Positions 47,169 to 54,849 of a DNA stretch of 64,000 nt are shown here, piece after piece. The notes under the pieces were generated by a model. The model saw only the letters and a list, made by a program, of their open reading frames with translations. It had not been told where the DNA came from and ran no database searches. Where the stretch lies: NCBI GenBank assembly GCA_029338835.1, contig JAQYBD010000012.1, positions 57,754 to 121,753 on the forward strand, written 5' to 3'. The DNA comes from Selenomonadaceae bacterium (GTDB taxonomy: Bacteria; Bacillota; Negativicutes; Selenomonadales; Selenomonadaceae). Every line of letters starts with the position of its first letter. The stretch's first letter is position 1. Made by a program: the position numbers and the translations under genes.

Positions 47169-47957
47169 TCACTTCTGCATTTCTAGATGTCTTATCTCTC
47201 GTAACAGTTGTTCTCCCTGCTCGATTCGTTTCAAAATCTGCGAATCGAGCTGTCCACTGGCAGCTTGATATGTCTGGAGTTCATGGAGATTTTTTATCAG
47301 ACTCCGTTTCAATCCTTCGTATCGCCGATGGAGGTCATGATTGTGTTTCTGCATCTCAAGCAGTTTGCAGCATTGCTGGCAATGCTTGGGCACATCCTCC
47401 TTCTTGCGTTCAACAACGCCCCAGTTTACGGTAAAGCCATAATCAACATCCCACTCCCAAACTTGCTGCCAGAGAATCTGGCGTTCATCCAGTGGTGCAT
47501 TGCGTCGCAGGCCAAGAAGGCGACGCAAATAATAACGTACAGCTGCAACTTCCCAATAAGAGCGATATTCCTTACTACCATTTGCCTCAGGAATGGCGAA
47601 TTTTTCCTGCACAAGCATCTCATGAAGAATATCCAACTTTTTTGATTTACGTCCGGCATCATGCGTCACACAGAGCATGTAGTCCTCCAGAAAATATTTC
47701 TTGTACCAATCATTGGTCAAGACACGATGCTGCTCGAGACTTTCTACACGATAATAAAAGGCACCATCAGGAACGAGACGCCGCTGCAACTGCAGCCATG
47801 GCCTCATGCCTACAATTGGATTCCATACGGCCGTGAAAGTCAAAACTTGCCAATGACCGGACAACGCCTGTATACTGCAGGGACATTGCAAAGACTTTTC
47901 CAGGCATTTAACGCTTCTTACTGGACCTTCTATTTTATAGCATGCATAATTCGTCAT
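47169..47957 (-). CDS. Unknown protein, paralogue of the upstream gene (member 2)
   Basis: A 262-residue protein I do not recognise. It opens with YACYKIEG, has LVPDGAFYYRVES, then DWYKKYFLEDYMLCV, then YWEVAAVRYYLRRLLGLRRNAPLDE, all of which line up with the 280-residue product of the gene 24 bases upstream. A CxxC pair (HCQQCCKL) is followed by a basic coiled coil at the C-terminus (about 205-262). The first half vaguely recalls plasmid/phage YubB-like ferredoxin-fold proteins, but this is only an impression. Base composition is more AT-rich than in the core genome, a sign of transfer. Confidence 0.7.
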   Translation of the reverse strand: MTNYACYKIEGPVRSVKCLEKSLQCPCSIQALSGHWQVLTFTAVWNPIVGMRPWLQLQRRLVPDGAFYYRVESLEQHRVLTNDWYKKYFLEDYMLCVTHDAGRKSKKLDILHEMLVQEKFAIPEANGSKEYRSYWEVAAVRYYLRRLLGLRRNAPLDERQILWQQVWEWDVDYGFTVNWGVVERKKEDVPKHCQQCCKLLEMQKHNHDLHRRYEGLKRSLIKNLHELQTYQAASGQLDSQILKRIEQGEQLLREIRHLEMQK

Positions 47958-47981
47958 GACAATTTCTCCTTCTTGATTCGA

Positions 47982-48824
47982 TTACTGCAAGTTATAGAGA
48001 GCTTTCCTCAGTTCTCCAATACAACGTTTTAATCCTTCACATTTCTCCTCCAGGAAATCATTCTCCCGATCGATCATAAGGAAATCCGAGCAGCTATCGC
48101 AAGGATCCGGCATCAGCTGTACTCGTTCGACTGGCAGGTAGCGGAAATATAGTTTTTCCCTGATAGCTGACTGCACGAAAAATTCTTCTAGGTATTTCTT
48201 TGCTTCCACAATAGCTCCCTGTGGAAGCCCGAGAATATCGCGAAACATCTGCTGCAATCCGTAAACGGACCAGTATGAGACACACAGCCATTTTTCCTCT
48301 GGCCGATCGCGACGATATTCTGGTCGATCCAGATAGCTGCAGAGCTTGGCTGCCCATCCCGGTTCTGCTTTCGCAGAGCTACCAGCATCGATACAAAGCA
48401 CGTAATCCTGCGGAAAATATTGCTTGAGAACATCATTTGTAAAAGAAAATCCATCATAGATATTCTCAGCAAAATAATAGATTTGTGCCTCCGGCACATA
48501 GCGTGCAGCAAGTTCTTCCCACATCTCCTCCCAAGGACAGCGCGATGTCCCTGTCCAGAAGGTCCAGATACTCTTGCCATCCGGCAAATCCTCAATATCG
48601 TCATCGCGGACATCTTCAAGCACAGACCAGCAGATTGTTTGAATCTTAGAGTTGAGGCAATTGATGCCATATATATCGAACGGTCTCCAGGACGGCCAAT
48701 GCTTCAAATAATCTCCCCAATAACTTCCCCGCCAACGCAGAATCCGACGTACAATAGTGGCCAGCCGATGAATGCCAGCCGATTCGCCTTTCAGCTTATA
48801 ACACGTGCAACAAGTACTTGACAT
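47982..48824 (-). CDS. Unknown protein, paralogue of the downstream gene (member 1)
   Basis: A 280-residue protein starting at ATG 48824 after AAAGGAGGAATCATC. It opens with CCTCYKLKGE and shares with its neighbour YVPEAQIYYFAENIYDG, FTNDVLKQYFPQDYVLCID and YWSVYGLQQMFRDILGLPQGA. It has a CxxC pair (CDSCSDF) and a C-terminal coiled coil (about 240-280), as does its partner. The arrangement suggests gene duplication and perhaps a hetero-oligomer. A terminator-like hairpin lies in its leader. Function unknown. Confidence 0.7.
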   Translation of the reverse strand: MSSTCCTCYKLKGESAGIHRLATIVRRILRWRGSYWGDYLKHWPSWRPFDIYGINCLNSKIQTICWSVLEDVRDDDIEDLPDGKSIWTFWTGTSRCPWEEMWEELAARYVPEAQIYYFAENIYDGFSFTNDVLKQYFPQDYVLCIDAGSSAKAEPGWAAKLCSYLDRPEYRRDRPEEKWLCVSYWSVYGLQQMFRDILGLPQGAIVEAKKYLEEFFVQSAIREKLYFRYLPVERVQLMPDPCDSCSDFLMIDRENDFLEEKCEGLKRCIGELRKALYNLQ

Positions 48825-48872
48825 GATGATTCCTCCTTTGAATACATGAGTACAATGGATATTCAAGCAAGC

Positions 48873-48933
48873 AAAAAAGGACATACTTCGAGCCTGCTTT
48901 ATCATTATCCAAAAAACAGGCGGAAGTATGTCC
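48873..48933 (-). terminator. Terminator or attenuator in the leader of the paralogue pair
   Basis: On the minus strand GGACATACTTCCGCCTG pairs with CAGGCTCGAAGTATGTCC around a 20-base loop and is followed by TTTTTT. It ends 49 bases before the start of the 280-residue gene, so it either ends the WYL transcript or attenuates the pair. A flanking inverted repeat AATACATGAG (48841-48850) / CTCATGTATT (48940-48949) could offer an alternative fold. Confidence 0.7.
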
Positions 48934-49078
48934 GCAATCTCATGTATTTGATTGGATGCGAATCCTCATTCGCTATGCCCAGTATAGCACAACAATCGGT
49001 ACAAAGTCCAGATATAATTTCTCACGCATTGAGTAAGAACATAAAATAAATCCCTACCGTGGTATCATTCACGTTATG

Positions 49079-50041
49079 TTATCTTGAATCTTGCTGAATG
49101 TACTGCCATGCTGCCCGCAGGCGTTCGATGATGGCCTCGCGCATGTCGGCGGGTTCCAGGACGGTGGCGGCACTGCCTAGGGAGAGAATCTGCCGCAGGA
49201 CCTCATGTCGGTCGAAGTCATAATAATAGAACTGGATCGTATAGGTATCGGTCTCTTCATCGTAACTGGCTTCTTTATCGTAGCTCGCAAACATCATGAA
49301 GCTGCGCTCGACAGCATTATTCTGACGTTCGATGCGCAGCTTTACGCTCTGGCGGCGACTGGCAAGGAAGGTCTGGAATGCTTCCTTTGTCCCTGCGGCA
49401 ATCGGCGTATCGAGGCAGCGGATCGATTCGATGCTCGCCACGCGCATCTTGATGGCACGAGACTCTTCCAGGTGCCAGACAATCAAATAGAAGCGGTTGG
49501 CTGCTGCGTCATATTCAAGACGGCAGGGGGAACAGGTCCCTTCATGCAGCTTGCCTTTGGTATCTCGGTTGCTGTAGGCAAGCTGCCTTTTTTCACGCAA
49601 AGCCTGCCAGATGACTTTGAGGCTTTGCTGCAAGGTGGTGCGGTCGTCACCCTGTTCCTGTACCGTCTGCCAGATGTTGCCGAGTGGCCAGCTGGGAACG
49701 TTGGCGAGTTTGGCCCGCAGTTTCTCACGAAGCGATGCCGGCAGCAGGAAATCTGCTTCGTTATCGTCGAGCATTGCGCGCAGCCAGATGAGTTCAGCTG
49801 TCGTTGCGCGTGATGCGATTGGCTTATCAAGGAACAGGCAGGCATAGCCATCGGGATGGAAAAGAAAGATGGTATCGATGAGTTCATTGGCGCGTTCCTG
49901 GCCGTTCCAGTCAAGATTCGGCAGATGTTGAAGGATTTCTGCACGCGTCATGTGTTTCCCCTTCGCAATCGCATTGATGATGCGGCAAAGAGCCTGGAAG
50001 AATTCAGAGTGGATTTCATGGAAGAGTGGGGCGTATGCCAT
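49079..50041 (-). CDS. WYL-domain regulator (short partner)
   Basis: A 320-residue protein with a WYL domain in the middle (about 140-220: LREKRQLAYSNRDTKGK... RFYLIVWHLEESRAIKMRVASI) and a WCX-type C-terminal domain (about 230-320, with FYYYDFDRHEVLRQILSLG). The N-terminal third lacks an obvious helix-turn-helix, so it may work with the 433-residue partner whose gene overlaps it by 26 bases. WYL domains sense nucleic acid or nucleotide ligands and control CRISPR and other defence genes. Start ATG 50041 is most likely; TTG 50050 is too close to GAGGAGG. Confidence 0.82.
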   Translation of the reverse strand: MAYAPLFHEIHSEFFQALCRIINAIAKGKHMTRAEILQHLPNLDWNGQERANELIDTIFLFHPDGYACLFLDKPIASRATTAELIWLRAMLDDNEADFLLPASLREKLRAKLANVPSWPLGNIWQTVQEQGDDRTTLQQSLKVIWQALREKRQLAYSNRDTKGKLHEGTCSPCRLEYDAAANRFYLIVWHLEESRAIKMRVASIESIRCLDTPIAAGTKEAFQTFLASRRQSVKLRIERQNNAVERSFMMFASYDKEASYDEETDTYTIQFYYYDFDRHEVLRQILSLGSAATVLEPADMREAIIERLRAAWQYIQQDSR

Positions 50042-51317
50042 AGTGATCAAGTGCCTCCTCGATATCGCGTTTCATGCGCTTGGATAAATGTGCGGGACCA
50101 TCCTGCTCAATGCGCACGACGGGATAGAAGGTCCGGAGCCAGGGCATGAGCTTGAGTTCGTCGACGACTTCAAGGGTGACATGCAGCGTGCCATTGCCAG
50201 CGTCACAGATGACAGCCTCGGGTTCGTGTTCACGGATACGGTAGATGAGATGTTCGCGCTCCTGCACGGAATCGTAGTGGAAGGCAAGCCGCAGTGCATG
50301 GCGTTCTGATGGCGTGACTGCTGGCTGTTCCCGGATGACACGTGCGGGGCGGACTTCTTGTATGAAATCGATGCGGTACCATTGCGCAATCGTGAAGTTC
50401 CGGGAGACTGTGCGGCGCTTGCGGATGGCCAGCAGGTATTGGCGCCCCGCTTCGAAATTTGTCACGAGGCGCAGCGGGACAGCGGAGATGCTTTTGCCGC
50501 GGTATGTGAAATGCACGGCGCAATGCTGTACGATGCAATAGGCAAGACCATAGAGTACATTGTCGTCAAGGATGCGCGTGATTGTCATGTGCTTGAACTG
50601 GCAGGGAATCTCTCCGCGGGAAGCTTCGGGGTACTGGGTAAGCAGGCTCTGCTCAAGGAAGTATCCTGGCACACTGAGCAATGAGATATTGCGGTAAAAG
50701 GCAATGGCCGCGAGCAGTGTCGAAACTTCCTTGGTGCTGAGCCCGTCAAGGAGATCCGGTGCCAGCCGGTAGCTGTAGCGACCGTTCTCCTGACGTCGCT
50801 CCAACAGGCCTTGCGTTGTCAGGTCGCTCAGATAGCGGTGCAACGTACTGCGGCTGATATCTTCAATCTGTGCAGGGAAGGGTCGGTCAGTGGGGATGAG
50901 TTCGTACTGCAGCAGCGTCGTTTCGTCGAGGAACCTTGCATCTTTTTCGCTCGCTGCCCTGTCTGAGAATACCTGCAGCAGGCAGAGGATCGTAAAGGCT
51001 GCAGAAGCCGTCAGAGACTTGATAGCATACGTCTGCGCCAGATAATTGAAGGCACTGTGATACGAATCCCCCTTGAGACTATGGATTTCACGATGTCCCT
51101 GCCGCACGGCCTGCAGCCGGTCTTCCGGCAGGAAAAATCGGACCCGCGCCCAATTATCCTCATAACTGCGGGCACTCTGCCCGAGATGCTGCGCGAGGTA
51201 CTGCTTATGGTAGCAGCCGTATGAGATATACCGCAGGAACATCCTCAGCTTGTCATAGTCCGCGATGTACTTGTTCCATCCACGGCCACGGCTTTTTTTG
51301 CTCGCCACATGTGTCAT
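50016..51317 (-). CDS. HTH- and WYL-domain transcriptional regulator
   Basis: A 433-residue protein. A winged helix-turn-helix is seen at about 155-190 (ISRSTLHRYLSDLTTQGLLERRQE), a WYL domain at about 255-345 (AVHFTYRGKSISAVPLRLV ... QYLLAIRKRR) and a WCX domain to the end (LEVVDELKLMPWLRTFYP). The first 130 residues are extra helical sequence. It has its own ordinary promoter and forms an overlapping pair with the shorter WYL gene. Position between three promoters bearing the same unusual element makes it the best candidate for their regulator. Confidence 0.85.
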   Translation of the reverse strand: MTHVASKKSRGRGWNKYIADYDKLRMFLRYISYGCYHKQYLAQHLGQSARSYEDNWARVRFFLPEDRLQAVRQGHREIHSLKGDSYHSAFNYLAQTYAIKSLTASAAFTILCLLQVFSDRAASEKDARFLDETTLLQYELIPTDRPFPAQIEDISRSTLHRYLSDLTTQGLLERRQENGRYSYRLAPDLLDGLSTKEVSTLLAAIAFYRNISLLSVPGYFLEQSLLTQYPEASRGEIPCQFKHMTITRILDDNVLYGLAYCIVQHCAVHFTYRGKSISAVPLRLVTNFEAGRQYLLAIRKRRTVSRNFTIAQWYRIDFIQEVRPARVIREQPAVTPSERHALRLAFHYDSVQEREHLIYRIREHEPEAVICDAGNGTLHVTLEVVDELKLMPWLRTFYPVVRIEQDGPAHLSKRMKRDIEEALDHYGIRPTLP

Positions 51318-51357
51318 CTCCCTATCCCTTTTCCTGGACAATTCGTTCTATTTTATC

Positions 51358-51386
51358 AGTATAGCTTAGAGATAGGATGATTTCAA
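51358..51386 (-). promoter_or_regulatory. Promoter of the WYL gene pair
   Basis: On the minus strand TTGAAA (51386-51381) and TATACT (51363-51358) are 17 bp apart. Unlike the three target promoters, this one is of the normal type. Confidence 0.65.
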
Positions 51387-51419
51387 CCTCGCAGCATCCT
51401 GCATGAACTTGGCTGGCAA

Positions 51420-51468
51420 AACTTCACAGTTTTTTTGACACAAAAGGACTTTCCCTTTCTCTTACAAT
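51420..51468 (+). promoter_or_regulatory. Long-spacer promoter copy B (CARF-HEPN operon)
   Basis: TCACAGTTTTTTTGACA (51424-51440, within a 23-bp stretch identical to copy C) is followed after 22 bp by TACAAT (51463-51468). The 156-base leader to ATG 51625 is AT-rich and shows nothing else that I can identify. Confidence 0.82.
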
Positions 51469-51624
51469 GAACATGTCAACGAAGCAAAGCAAACCCTTGT
51501 ATGATCCAGGCAGGACTCGAACTGTTTTTGTTGAATTAGTAAAATATTAAAATATTTAAAAGCCTAAGGTCGTTTGGTCGTTTGCGACGGCATTGAAATT
51601 TTAATAAGAGGAGTTGTCTGCCCC

Positions 51625-53388
51625 ATGGAAAAGAAAAACTGCCATATCATGCTGGCCTTCGTTAGCCCCGTCAATAAGAAAGTCTTTGATGAACCCGTGA
51701 CGTATCCGGATTTAGCGGGGGAGTCGTATACCGGTATCCAAACAAATGAAGCAGCTATCGTGAAAGCAGATCGGCTCTTTCATCTGGATCACCTCTTTTT
51801 TGTAGCCAGTGAGAAAGTGGCGAGTGAGATGGATTTTGCCTCCGAATTTGGGCGCGTCACACATCTCGATTATCTGAAAAAACGCCTTTGCAAGGAAAAT
51901 CCGGGGCTTGCGCAATGCATATCGGAGATTCCTTACCGGGATTCGCATGATATGGACGAGACTTTGCGTGGCGTTACCGATATTTCCCAGGTCATCATGT
52001 CGTATGCAAAGGAACATCCCTCAGAGAATATCATCCTCTCTGTTGATATGACAGGCGGGTATCGTTACAGCACGATGATGATGCTGGCTGCTATGCAGCT
52101 CCTGCAATATGAGGGCATTGAGATTGGCCATGTCTTTTATACGGATTTCAACAAGAGGGATGTATTTGATGCTACTTCCTTGGAGCGTGTATTCCAGCTG
52201 GTCAGCGGCGCAGCGGAATTTGTCAAATTCGGCAGCGTGGAGTCTCTGCAGGATTATTTTGGCAGTTCCGATAAGGATTTGTCACCGAGCCTGATCGACT
52301 TGCTGAGTGCCATGCAGGAATTCTCGGACGCAATCAAGATCTGCCGTACTGGTCTCATCCAGCCAACGTTGATGAAATTGAGGACAGCTATCATCAATTT
52401 CCGCGATGATCATGGACAGGGCTTGGAAGAGACCTTATTTGCTGGTATTCTCGAAGTCATCGAGCGTGAGTACGGCGCACTGATCGGTGATGATGCGGAT
52501 GAAATCTCCATTATCCGCTGGTGTGCGGCGAAAGGATTCTTCCAGCAGACTATGACGCTTTGCACAGAATGGCTGCCACTCTATTTTATCAATCATAAAA
52601 TCGCGTATACAGAGGATACGGCGGTCATCGAAGCTTGCAAGCTCCAAGGGAAAAGAGAAAAGAAGAGCTGGCAGGTATTCTTCATCACGACGTACGATCC
52701 GAAAGCTCCGGATAAAACCAGCTCATCGAAAGCGATGCTCCGGGAACTGTTTACGGAACTCGGCGAAGTTCTTGCGGGAACAAAAGAATTAGAACACAGT
52801 CTTTGCCAAAATTATCCTCGTATCTGTGATTTCGTAAAAGAATATCGCACATCGGATCGAGATCTTGAGCTTCTTCAGAAACACCGCATCGGAGATAAGG
52901 AGTTCTCCAAGCGGAAGCCAATGCTTTCGGCTCTTTCACATATCCTTTATGATATCGATAGCAGGTTGGCAACGTATACAAAAACGTATCCAGAGTTTGT
53001 ACGCAAATACAACAAGGGAACCATCCTCAGACGTTACAATATCATCGGTCGTGACTGGCAGCTTAAATTATTTGACCTCCATCCGCAGGATGGCAATTCA
53101 CCGGATGGCAAACAGGTCACACTGATAGCTCAACAAGATGAGGACATGCGTGATCACGCCAAATTGTGGAAAGCAACGTTAAAACGCTATCAGAAGCTCA
53201 TGAAGATGGGGATTTACCAGTCCGCTTATAGCGAAGAGGAAATGCTCCGGTGCCTGCATGCATATTCTGAACTGCGCGCGGAGCGCAATCAGATCAATCA
53301 TGCCAATGCGAAGACGATGAAAAGTGCAAAAGAGATAGAGAAAATCATTCAACATTCCCTTGATGTGATTGAAGCTGTCGTGAAATAA
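51625..53388 (+). CDS. CARF-HEPN effector, TM1812/Csx1-Csm6-like (first copy)
   Basis: A 587-residue protein. The N-terminal CARF-type Rossmann domain (about 1-190) has the motif DMTGGYR at 141-147 and IEIGHVFYTDF, as in the TM1812 family. A helical middle region follows. The C-terminal HEPN domain carries the RxxxxH ribonuclease motif as RNQINH at 554-559. Such proteins bind cyclic oligoadenylate made by Cas10 and then cut RNA in the cytoplasm. ATG 51625 has GAGGAG at a long spacing (about 12), so the start is a little uncertain. First gene of a four-gene operon beside the CRISPR array. Confidence 0.88.
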   Translation: MEKKNCHIMLAFVSPVNKKVFDEPVTYPDLAGESYTGIQTNEAAIVKADRLFHLDHLFFVASEKVASEMDFASEFGRVTHLDYLKKRLCKENPGLAQCISEIPYRDSHDMDETLRGVTDISQVIMSYAKEHPSENIILSVDMTGGYRYSTMMMLAAMQLLQYEGIEIGHVFYTDFNKRDVFDATSLERVFQLVSGAAEFVKFGSVESLQDYFGSSDKDLSPSLIDLLSAMQEFSDAIKICRTGLIQPTLMKLRTAIINFRDDHGQGLEETLFAGILEVIEREYGALIGDDADEISIIRWCAAKGFFQQTMTLCTEWLPLYFINHKIAYTEDTAVIEACKLQGKREKKSWQVFFITTYDPKAPDKTSSSKAMLRELFTELGEVLAGTKELEHSLCQNYPRICDFVKEYRTSDRDLELLQKHRIGDKEFSKRKPMLSALSHILYDIDSRLATYTKTYPEFVRKYNKGTILRRYNIIGRDWQLKLFDLHPQDGNSPDGKQVTLIAQQDEDMRDHAKLWKATLKRYQKLMKMGIYQSAYSEEEMLRCLHAYSELRAERNQINHANAKTMKSAKEIEKIIQHSLDVIEAVVK

Positions 53389-53520
53389 TACGGAGGATTT
53401 GAGCGTTTTTTGTGGAATTATTAGTAATGTCAGTAATATTAGAAAGTTATGGATGATGGGCAGCTCTTGGGGCAGGGATGCCTTGTGCAGATCGTTAAAG
53501 CAGAGGAAGAGGATGGATAT

Positions 53521-54816
53521 ATGGATTTGAAAGTATTGAATCAGCAACATGCCTATCAAGAGATATGCTCGTTCTGGGACAGGCACTGCCAGGGCGATGA
53601 TGAACAGCCTTGGCAGGAGTGGGATTATGTTTTTGCGATGACGGCACTCTACAGGATGAAACGCTATGCGGATTGCCTGCAGCTCTATCGTGAATTCCAT
53701 CACGCCTATCCGTCATCGACCCTGCTCGATGACAGGATGGGCTGGGCTGTTTATCATGTCCATTTGAAGGGGCATGACTTCAAGCAGGGAGACAATGCGC
53801 GCTATCTCAAGCAGGTCGATTTTGTCCTGCAGCATGGGCAGCAGGGGCCGTACTCGCCAGTGGCATTGACCGTCAGTCAGGTCGTCAAGGCAATCTTGTC
53901 GGGAGAGCTTGGACAGAAAATCAATTTTCAGCTGGCGAATGACTATCTGGATCATCTGGATCCGAAGAAGCTGCCGCAGGAAGAGCGGACGTATCAGCAG
54001 AATGACGGCAAGGTGAGGCGATCGGCATCCGAGCAGGAGAAGTGGTATGCCGATAAGAGCAAGATCCTCTTGAAGCTCAAGCAGTATGAGGCATGCATTT
54101 CCTGCTGTGACCAGGCTCTGGCCGTCATACGTCGTTTCCACGGCAATAATGATGCCTGGATCCTGCTCAGGAAAATCGAATCACTCATCGAATTGAACCG
54201 TGCGGCTGATGCGAAGGCAGCCTTGGCGCATCTGCTGCAGGGCTCTGCTCGTCATTGGAAGATGTACATGCTCGGCTATCAGATTGCCAGGATGGAACAC
54301 GATAAGGATGCGGCACTGAAGTATATCGGTACGGCTGCACTGCTCGACCCGAATCATGGGATGCGTGTGCAGTTCTATGAGGAAACAGCATCTTTCCTGC
54401 ATGAAGCCGGCTGCGAACGCATGGCCATGCTGCACTGCCATCTCGTTGACCTCCTCCGCAAGGAAAACGAATGGAAGCTCAAGCCACATTGTTTTTCGGG
54501 AGAAATCCCAGAAGACATCGCTGCGCTGGACAAGCAGGAAACCTTGCGGGAACTCAGGGGGTTCTGGCGTACGCAGCGCGATAAAGATAAGGTGTTCCTT
54601 GAGGGGCAGGTCAAGAAAATACTGCCGTCCGGGCGGAGCGGCTTCATCGATGCGGCAGATGGGAAATCCTATTATTTCTCGTTTGCCGACGTGCAGTCCG
54701 GCCGCAAGCACTTGACCGAGGGTTCATCCGTCCATTTCACGCTCGCAAAACGCCTGGACCGCAAGAAGAACCGCTTGTCGGATAATGCGGTAGAGATTAC
54801 AGTCACACAGGATTGA
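53521..54816 (+). CDS. TPR protein with C-terminal cold-shock-like (OB-fold) domain
   Basis: A 431-residue protein. Residues 1-340 are helical repeats of the TPR kind (LKQYEACISCCDQALAVIR, ARMEHDKDAALKYIGTAAL). Residues 358-431 match a cold-shock domain: EGQVKKILPSGRSGFIDAAD, then YYFSFADV and GSSVHFTLAKR, with the aromatic RNA-facing residues conserved. It has no signal peptide. The natural reading is a single-stranded RNA or DNA binder that recruits partners. It lies between two CARF-HEPN genes in the same orientation. ATG 53521 follows AGAGGATGGATAT; an in-frame ATG at 53449 lacks a ribosome site. Confidence 0.78.
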   Translation: MDLKVLNQQHAYQEICSFWDRHCQGDDEQPWQEWDYVFAMTALYRMKRYADCLQLYREFHHAYPSSTLLDDRMGWAVYHVHLKGHDFKQGDNARYLKQVDFVLQHGQQGPYSPVALTVSQVVKAILSGELGQKINFQLANDYLDHLDPKKLPQEERTYQQNDGKVRRSASEQEKWYADKSKILLKLKQYEACISCCDQALAVIRRFHGNNDAWILLRKIESLIELNRAADAKAALAHLLQGSARHWKMYMLGYQIARMEHDKDAALKYIGTAALLDPNHGMRVQFYEETASFLHEAGCERMAMLHCHLVDLLRKENEWKLKPHCFSGEIPEDIAALDKQETLRELRGFWRTQRDKDKVFLEGQVKKILPSGRSGFIDAADGKSYYFSFADVQSGRKHLTEGSSVHFTLAKRLDRKKNRLSDNAVEITVTQD

Positions 54817-54849
54817 GGATCAATCCATTGAAATAAGGGGGTAGAAAAT

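Noticed and set aside
48905..48943. A 12-residue leader peptide on the minus strand inside the attenuator
   Set aside because: No ribosome site precedes its ATG and its codons show no regulatory run, so I do not list it as a gene.
48846..49049. A 67-residue + strand frame between the paralogue pair and the WYL genes
   Set aside because: It lies over the terminator hairpin and the leader of minus-strand genes and lacks a ribosome site.
51435..51440. TTGACA read as a normal -35 box for the CARF-HEPN operon
   Set aside because: The nearest -10 box is 22 bp away here and at both other copies. Normal spacing is 16-19 bp, so I treat it as part of an activator element.
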